Of a DNA stretch of 64,000 nucleotides, positions 59,913 through 64,000 are shown piece after piece. The notes beneath the pieces were generated by a model. That model was not told the origin of the DNA. It worked only from the letters and a program-made list of their open reading frames with translations, and ran no database searches. The translations under genes and the position numbers were made by a program. How positions within the stretch are numbered: the stretch's first letter is position 1; each line of letters begins with the position of its first letter. The stretch is from Armatimonadota bacterium (lineage in GTDB: Bacteria > Armatimonadota > Fimbriimonadia > Fimbriimonadales > Fimbriimonadaceae), in assembly GCA_025360125.1 (NCBI GenBank), contig JANYCU010000045.1:124001-188000 (forward strand), written 5' to 3'.

Positions 59913-60689
59913 TCAGACGCGGAATCGGTCAATAGATTTCGCTTTTCCTGTACTCTTTTCGACGCAAATTTTAACCCCAGAGATTACACCTGGTTCGTTT
60001 GCAACCTCAAATTTCTCCGGCAAACCCGTCCGAAACCTTCGCAAAATGATGTCGCGGTTCATCCCCAGCACGCTGTTGATCGGGCCGCACATGCCAACAT
60101 CGGTGATGTAAGCGGTCCCTCCAACCAAGATTTGCTCGTCGGCAGTGGTGACGTGAGTGTGGGTTCCGACGACTGCGGTGGCGCGGCCTTGGCAATGGTA
60201 ACCCATCGCAATTTTCTCGCTGGTCGCCTCGCAGTGGAAGTCCAAAAATCGATGATGAGTTTGCAGGTCTCGAACCAACTCGTCGAAGGCCTGAAACGGG
60301 TCATCGTAAATCGGATCCATCATAACCCTTCCACACATGTTCATGATCGCGAGCTGAACTCCGTCTTTTTGAATCTGGATGAGGCCTTTTCCAGCTGCAT
60401 TCGGCGAAATGTTGTGAGGGCGAACGATCGGTTTTCCGGTGTTCAAATACGGTTCGATATCTCGCTTGTTGTAGGCGTGGTTGCCCAGGGTAATCGCATC
60501 TGCTCCGTATGAATACAGCTCCTCGGCGATGGCGGGAGTAATTCCGAGTCCACCTGCACTGTTCTCGCCATTAATGATGACGAAAAGCGGGTTATGCTGG
60601 GCGATGAGGCCGGGAAGGCCATCTCGAACCGCATTTCGCCCCGGCTTACCGACGACGTCACCAAGAAAAAGAATTGTGTATTCAGACAC
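59913..60689 (-). CDS. YmdB-family metallophosphoesterase
   Basis: 258 residues of the TIGR00282/YmdB family, cyclic-nucleotide phosphodiesterases with two metals. ILFLGDVVGKPGRNAV (about 6), FVIINGENSAGGLGITP (about 35), DAITLGNHAYNKRD (about 60), FLDFHCEATSEK and VVGTHTHVTTADEQIL bear the metal ligands. In B. subtilis YmdB controls biofilm and motility decisions. The GTG start fits CATAAT ending 7 nt upstream. Divergent from the DUF5694 gene. Confidence 0.93.
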   Translation of the reverse strand: MSEYTILFLGDVVGKPGRNAVRDGLPGLIAQHNPLFVIINGENSAGGLGITPAIAEELYSYGADAITLGNHAYNKRDIEPYLNTGKPIVRPHNISPNAAGKGLIQIQKDGVQLAIMNMCGRVMMDPIYDDPFQAFDELVRDLQTHHRFLDFHCEATSEKIAMGYHCQGRATAVVGTHTHVTTADEQILVGGTAYITDVGMCGPINSVLGMNRDIILRRFRTGLPEKFEVANEPGVISGVKICVEKSTGKAKSIDRFRV

Positions 60690-60997
60690 CCCTCAGATTA
60701 TGGCCTCCTACCCATTGCCATCTAGTATTTAAAAAGGGCCTTTTGGATGATAGAACGTTCTCAGGCATTTCCGGCCCTCCGGAGGCCTGGGTAAGGATCG
60801 AAATTAGTCCGTTCCAAGGGCGCTCCAACTAACTTTAAACGCGAAAGGCAAAGCGAGCGTCCCCGCCGAAGGCGAGCTTCGCGAATCTTAAACAAAGAGC
60901 CCCAAGGATTCAGTTGGCATTTGGGTGCGTCCAGGCTGCCCAAAAACTTTCTACCCAGCACGAATCCCAAAGAATTTTCGCTCCGTATAAACTCGCT
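60690..60997. other. 308-bp divergent intergenic region with short palindromes
   Basis: It contains the start signals of two divergent genes (YmdB at its left end, DUF5694 at its right end with TATAAA 6 nt before 60998). It also holds CCTCCGGAGG (60776-60785) and an imperfect hairpin GCGAA (60841) to TTCGC (60882) enclosing CGCC-GAA-GGCG. No open frame of useful length or RNA gene was recognised. Confidence 0.5.
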
Positions 60998-61768
60998 ATG
61001 AGTCTCATCGCCACCCTCGCGCTCACCGCAAGCCTAATGTCACCAATCCAAAAGCCCCATATCATGATCCTCGGTACGTACCACATGGGAAACCCTGGGC
61101 TTGACATTGCAAACGTCAAGTCCGACGACGTGCTCGTTCCAAAACGCCAGGCTGAGATCGCCGAAGTAGTCCAGGTGCTGAAAAAGTTCCGACCGACGAA
61201 GGTCGTTATCGAGGCTCCCCTGAACGACACCAAGGCGCAACAACAGTACCAAGACTATCGCACAGGAAAGTTCGAGCTACGCCGCAACGAAATCGACCAA
61301 TTCGGCTTTCGCTTAGCGAAAGAAATGGGGCACACCAAAATCTATCCGGTCGATGTCAAAGGCGAATTTCCCTTCGAAAACGTGATGGCGCTCGGTGCAA
61401 AAATGGGCAAGCAAGCTGAACTCGACAAGGCAATGCAAACCATGCAAAGCGAAGTCGCCAAGATCGACCATTCGATCCAAACCGGGACCGTGATCGACAC
61501 ACTGCGAATGTTGAACGCGAAATCAACGGTAGAAGAAAGTCAGGGACTCTATATGAAGCTCTCGCAGTTCGCCACAAGCGACAACTACGCTGGACCCGAT
61601 CTACTCGCCGAATGGTATAAGCGCAACATTCGAATCTCGGCGAATATCAATTCCCTCATCGAATCACCCAATGAGCGGATCTTGGTGATCTATGGCGCGG
61701 GACACCTGTATTGGCTGCAGCGGAACGTGCTCGATTCACCCGATTTGGTTCTCGATCGATTTCATTGA
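60998..61768 (+). CDS. Secreted DUF5694 family protein
   Basis: 256 residues from the ATG at 60998, which begins a signal-peptide-like segment (MSLIATLALTASLMSP); the upstream ATG at 60914 would add 28 residues without a signal. DUF5694 motifs: IMILGTYHMGNPG, FRPTKVVIEAPLND and LVIYGAGHLYWLQRNV near the C-terminus. The HxxG/GAGH motifs suggest a metal or hydrolase-like fold related to TraB; activity unknown. It overlaps the opposing gene by 7 nt. Confidence 0.8.
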   Translation: MSLIATLALTASLMSPIQKPHIMILGTYHMGNPGLDIANVKSDDVLVPKRQAEIAEVVQVLKKFRPTKVVIEAPLNDTKAQQQYQDYRTGKFELRRNEIDQFGFRLAKEMGHTKIYPVDVKGEFPFENVMALGAKMGKQAELDKAMQTMQSEVAKIDHSIQTGTVIDTLRMLNAKSTVEESQGLYMKLSQFATSDNYAGPDLLAEWYKRNIRISANINSLIESPNERILVIYGAGHLYWLQRNVLDSPDLVLDRFH

Positions 61769-62505
61769 ATGCGAATCGTGTCTTTTAGCTTCACCGACCA
61801 ACCCTTGTCAAAAGTCACCTTATACGTATGAATCTCACCCGCAGATGGGAACGCGAATAGTCCTGGGTTCTCCTTTAGAGGTATTCCGCTCGCGCATAGA
61901 ACCATAGACGGCTTGTACTGGCCAAGATTCGATTTGAGCCAATCAACTGTATCGTTGATTGATTCGCGTGAAATTGCGAGTTGGTTCGGATAGTAATCGC
62001 GGTTTTCCGGTCGATCTTCTTGATTGACCAACAGCAAAGAGGACAAGGGCGAGAGAAAAAGACTCTGGGATTTTTCACCCATCATCGAATTAATGAAGGC
62101 CGCGGCACCAACGCGATCTTGCCGATAAATAAACAAATTTGTCGAATGAGTTAAGTGAGATTCTGACCGGAATCCGGACATGTGAGTCTTCTTACCGTCC
62201 CGAATGATGTCCTCTTCAATCTTCTTGCTCGGGGAAAATGACGTCCCAAATTCGAATATCGACGGATCGCTATCACGCGGGCCGGAGCGGGCTATGTTCG
62301 CCCCGTCCAAGAACATATACGAACTCTTCTGGCTATCAAATCGGCGAGTTAACTTCTGGATCGCCAATGTCATTTTGTCGGTCGATAATTGTTCGAGGTC
62401 CTCCGTGGCCAAAATAGGATGCTCGTTTCCGGCTACCAAAATCATCGTGAACGATAGCTTCGGATTTTGCAACATCGTCATCGTCGCGAGAATTGTCGAA
62501 ATCAT
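61762..62505 (-). CDS. Exported protein of unknown function
   Basis: 247 residues. TATAAT, the perfect -10, ends 6 nt before the ATG at 62505. The N-terminus MISTILATMTMLQNP is weakly hydrophobic. The sequence has a repeated helical and beta character (RRFDSQKSSYMFLDGANIAR, LFLSPLSSLLLVNQEDRPEN) and no motif I recognise. No other gene of the window resembles it. It is convergent with the DUF5694 gene, overlapping it by 7 nt. Confidence 0.6.
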   Translation of the reverse strand: MISTILATMTMLQNPKLSFTMILVAGNEHPILATEDLEQLSTDKMTLAIQKLTRRFDSQKSSYMFLDGANIARSGPRDSDPSIFEFGTSFSPSKKIEEDIIRDGKKTHMSGFRSESHLTHSTNLFIYRQDRVGAAAFINSMMGEKSQSLFLSPLSSLLLVNQEDRPENRDYYPNQLAISRESINDTVDWLKSNLGQYKPSMVLCASGIPLKENPGLFAFPSAGEIHTYKVTFDKGWSVKLKDTIRIQ

Positions 62506-62511
62506 TAATGG

Positions 62512-62517
62512 ATTATA
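62512..62517 (-). promoter_or_regulatory. Consensus TATAAT -10, leaderless start
   Basis: TATAAT ends 6 nt before the ATG at 62505, the best -10 match in the window. Confidence 0.65.
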
Positions 62518-62627
62518 AGCCGAGAGTTCGATGAACGCAATGCAATTCTTTAGTCCTGAAGGGACGTTTCAAATTAGCCTAGGACGCAGGAGGATGTTGC
62601 ACTGATATTGAGAGCTGAAGGTTCGCT

Positions 62628-63947
62628 TCAATTGAATCCTTCCCTTGTTGCCATTCTTCGGGACCTCAACGCATAAACTCCAATTCCCAATAAAATCGCA
62701 ACCCCCGTCGCGATCTGCTTCATCCAGCCCTCTTCTCTCACCGTGCAGACGAAAACCACCGTAATCACGATTGCCGGAACGACGCCCAGCAGCACCGCGA
62801 CCGGAATCCCCCCGGGAACCTTAAACGGCCGCACCAATTCCGGCTCCCGAATCCGCAAAACCACCAACGCAGCAAACTCAAATAGTACGCTCAATCCATA
62901 TAAGATCGAGTTGACCGTGATCAGTTCAGTGAAGCTGAACCATGAGAAGCAGGTGTACAGCAGCGCGCATAAAACGATCGAGCGGACTGGCGTTCCCCAT
63001 TTGGGATGAATGGTCGCCAAGCTCTTCGGCAAGAATCCGTTCTCGGCGAAAACCGCCGGAATTCGAGACGACGCCAGCATCTGAGAGCCAAACATCGCCG
63101 AAGTCGCTGCCAGTGCCGCGACCAAAACGATGCTCCCAATCCACGGAGTCGAGGCCTTCGCCGCGATCCCGGCCCAACTCCCTTCTGTCCACTGAGAAGC
63201 CAGCGGCGCCGTCTTAATCGCCGCCAAAACGGGCAACAAATACACCAAAGTCACCAATGGAATCGAGATCGCCAATGACCGAGGAAAACTCCGCTGCGGA
63301 TCCTCAACCTCGGCCGCCACTGTGCTCAGATTGTCCCAGCCCGTGTAGTTCCACAGCGCCGCCGCCAACCCAACGGACAACGCCGCTGGTGTCAGCACGA
63401 TTCCGCTGAAGGTCGGCAGAGTGATTCCTGCCTTCAGCACCATCATCAAAAACGGAAAGATGATCAAAGCGGTCAAGATTGTCGCCGTCCGCCCCACCGC
63501 CGCGATTCCCTTGATGTTCACCAGCGTCATCGCGATGACAACCCCAATCGCCAACAGTGCTCGCCCAAGACTCGAAAGTTCATGTCCGGTCGATCCTGTC
63601 AAATACTTGCTCAAGTAGGTCGCAAACAAAAGCGGATAGAGTGCGGCATCGACGATCGAATAGAGCCACGACAACCACGCGCACATGAACCCGGGAAACG
63701 GCCCCATCGCCCGCTTGACCCAGACATAGAACCCTCCTTCTTCCGGGATCGCCGAGCTGAGCTCAGCGGTCATCAGCGAGATCGGCAACGCCCAAATGAT
63801 CGGGGTGATGAGGATGAGCAAGATGCCGAGCGAGATGCCCGACTGACCCAAAACAGGCTCGAGGCCGTGAGGTCCGCCGCTGACGAGACAAAACGTCGCC
63901 AACGCCAGCGGAAACATCTTCAGCTTTTCCGAACGCCCAAATCTCAC
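62628..63947 (-). CDS. APC-family amino acid permease
   Basis: 439 residues with about 12 transmembrane helices. SIVDAALYPLLFATYLSKYL, WNYTGWDNLSTVAAEVEDPQ (helix 6 region) and SILYGLSVLFEFAALVVLRI are typical of APC transporters. It imports amino acids or polyamines by cation coupling. The GTG start has CATAAT ending 6 nt upstream. It is near the right window edge; the window ends 53 bp upstream of it. Confidence 0.9.
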   Translation of the reverse strand: MRFGRSEKLKMFPLALATFCLVSGGPHGLEPVLGQSGISLGILLILITPIIWALPISLMTAELSSAIPEEGGFYVWVKRAMGPFPGFMCAWLSWLYSIVDAALYPLLFATYLSKYLTGSTGHELSSLGRALLAIGVVIAMTLVNIKGIAAVGRTATILTALIIFPFLMMVLKAGITLPTFSGIVLTPAALSVGLAAALWNYTGWDNLSTVAAEVEDPQRSFPRSLAISIPLVTLVYLLPVLAAIKTAPLASQWTEGSWAGIAAKASTPWIGSIVLVAALAATSAMFGSQMLASSRIPAVFAENGFLPKSLATIHPKWGTPVRSIVLCALLYTCFSWFSFTELITVNSILYGLSVLFEFAALVVLRIREPELVRPFKVPGGIPVAVLLGVVPAIVITVVFVCTVREEGWMKQIATGVAILLGIGVYALRSRRMATREGFN

Positions 63948-64000
63948 CGAAAGATTATGAAGGAGATGGGAGACGTGAAATGCACGAAGACTAGCAAAAA

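Noticed and set aside
1-64000. CRISPR arrays, prophage, integron or rRNA genes
   Set aside because: No direct-repeat array with regular spacers, no phage structural genes, no integrase and no rRNA sequence were found.

Overview
The window looks like a stretch of chromosome from an uncultured, free-living, diderm heterotroph of roughly 50% GC. The gene content (DUF4127 and DUF5694 proteins, a DUF1680 glycosidase, a fused homocysteine methyltransferase/MTHFR, ATP-type PckA, GatB, CdsA, PagL-like outer-membrane deacylases, many short LuxR/FHA/DUF proteins in small operons) is most like Armatimonadota (Fimbriimonadia). That placement is inference from gene content only; no rRNA is present.

Layout. 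0-10 kb: the 3' part of a CelD/BcsL-type acetyltransferase at the left edge, a LacI regulator, alkyladenine glycosylase, a matrixin-like secreted protein, an MsbA-type ABC exporter, a DUF885 protein, and the MetH/MetF fusion with a metallophosphoesterase. 10-25 kb: AcpS, Der GTPase, two tandem PagL-like genes, a TrmB regulator, an operon gatB-TPR-DUF167-FHA-PP2C, an APC permease, a MOSC protein, tRNA-Arg(UCU), a LuxR-PAS protein and membrane proteins of unknown role. 25-34 kb: two tiny overlooked basic proteins, an M28 peptidase, a GH127-type and a GH2 glycosidase, a DUF433/DUF5615 toxin-antitoxin pair, and a Phd antitoxin next to a frameshifted ParE toxin. 34-47 kb: PolA, TfoX-N protein, DUF4127, pterin dehydratase, PckA, a REP-associated transposase with its REPs, an Hdr-like Fe-S oxidoreductase, and a DUF58 protein. 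47-53 kb: RDD protein, a repeat-rich AT-rich segment, recF-dciA-comEC, a second DUF433/DUF5615 pair, and an ECF sigma/anti-sigma pair. 53-64 kb: ValS, a degenerate LAGLIDADG protein, an ABC ATPase, CdsA, a LuxR-type regulator, a PKD protein, a YmdB phosphoesterase, DUF5694, and an APC permease.

Across the whole window many genes have a TANNNT (or CATAAT) hexamer ending exactly 6-7 nt before the start codon, with no Shine-Dalgarno sequence. This implies that leaderless transcripts are common in this organism, and it also fixes several start codons. Internal operon genes instead use Shine-Dalgarno sites or ATGA/TAATG overlaps. Three families of short palindromic repeats are present: REPs around the transposase, a two-hairpin element in two dispersed copies with compensatory base changes, and a triple hairpin between cdsA and an ABC gene. 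No phage, integron, CRISPR array or large mobile island is seen. The best candidates for new biology are the leaderless signal, the twin mini-genes at 25.4-25.7 kb, the repeat families, and the FHA protein with repeated threonine motifs next to a PP2C phosphatase.
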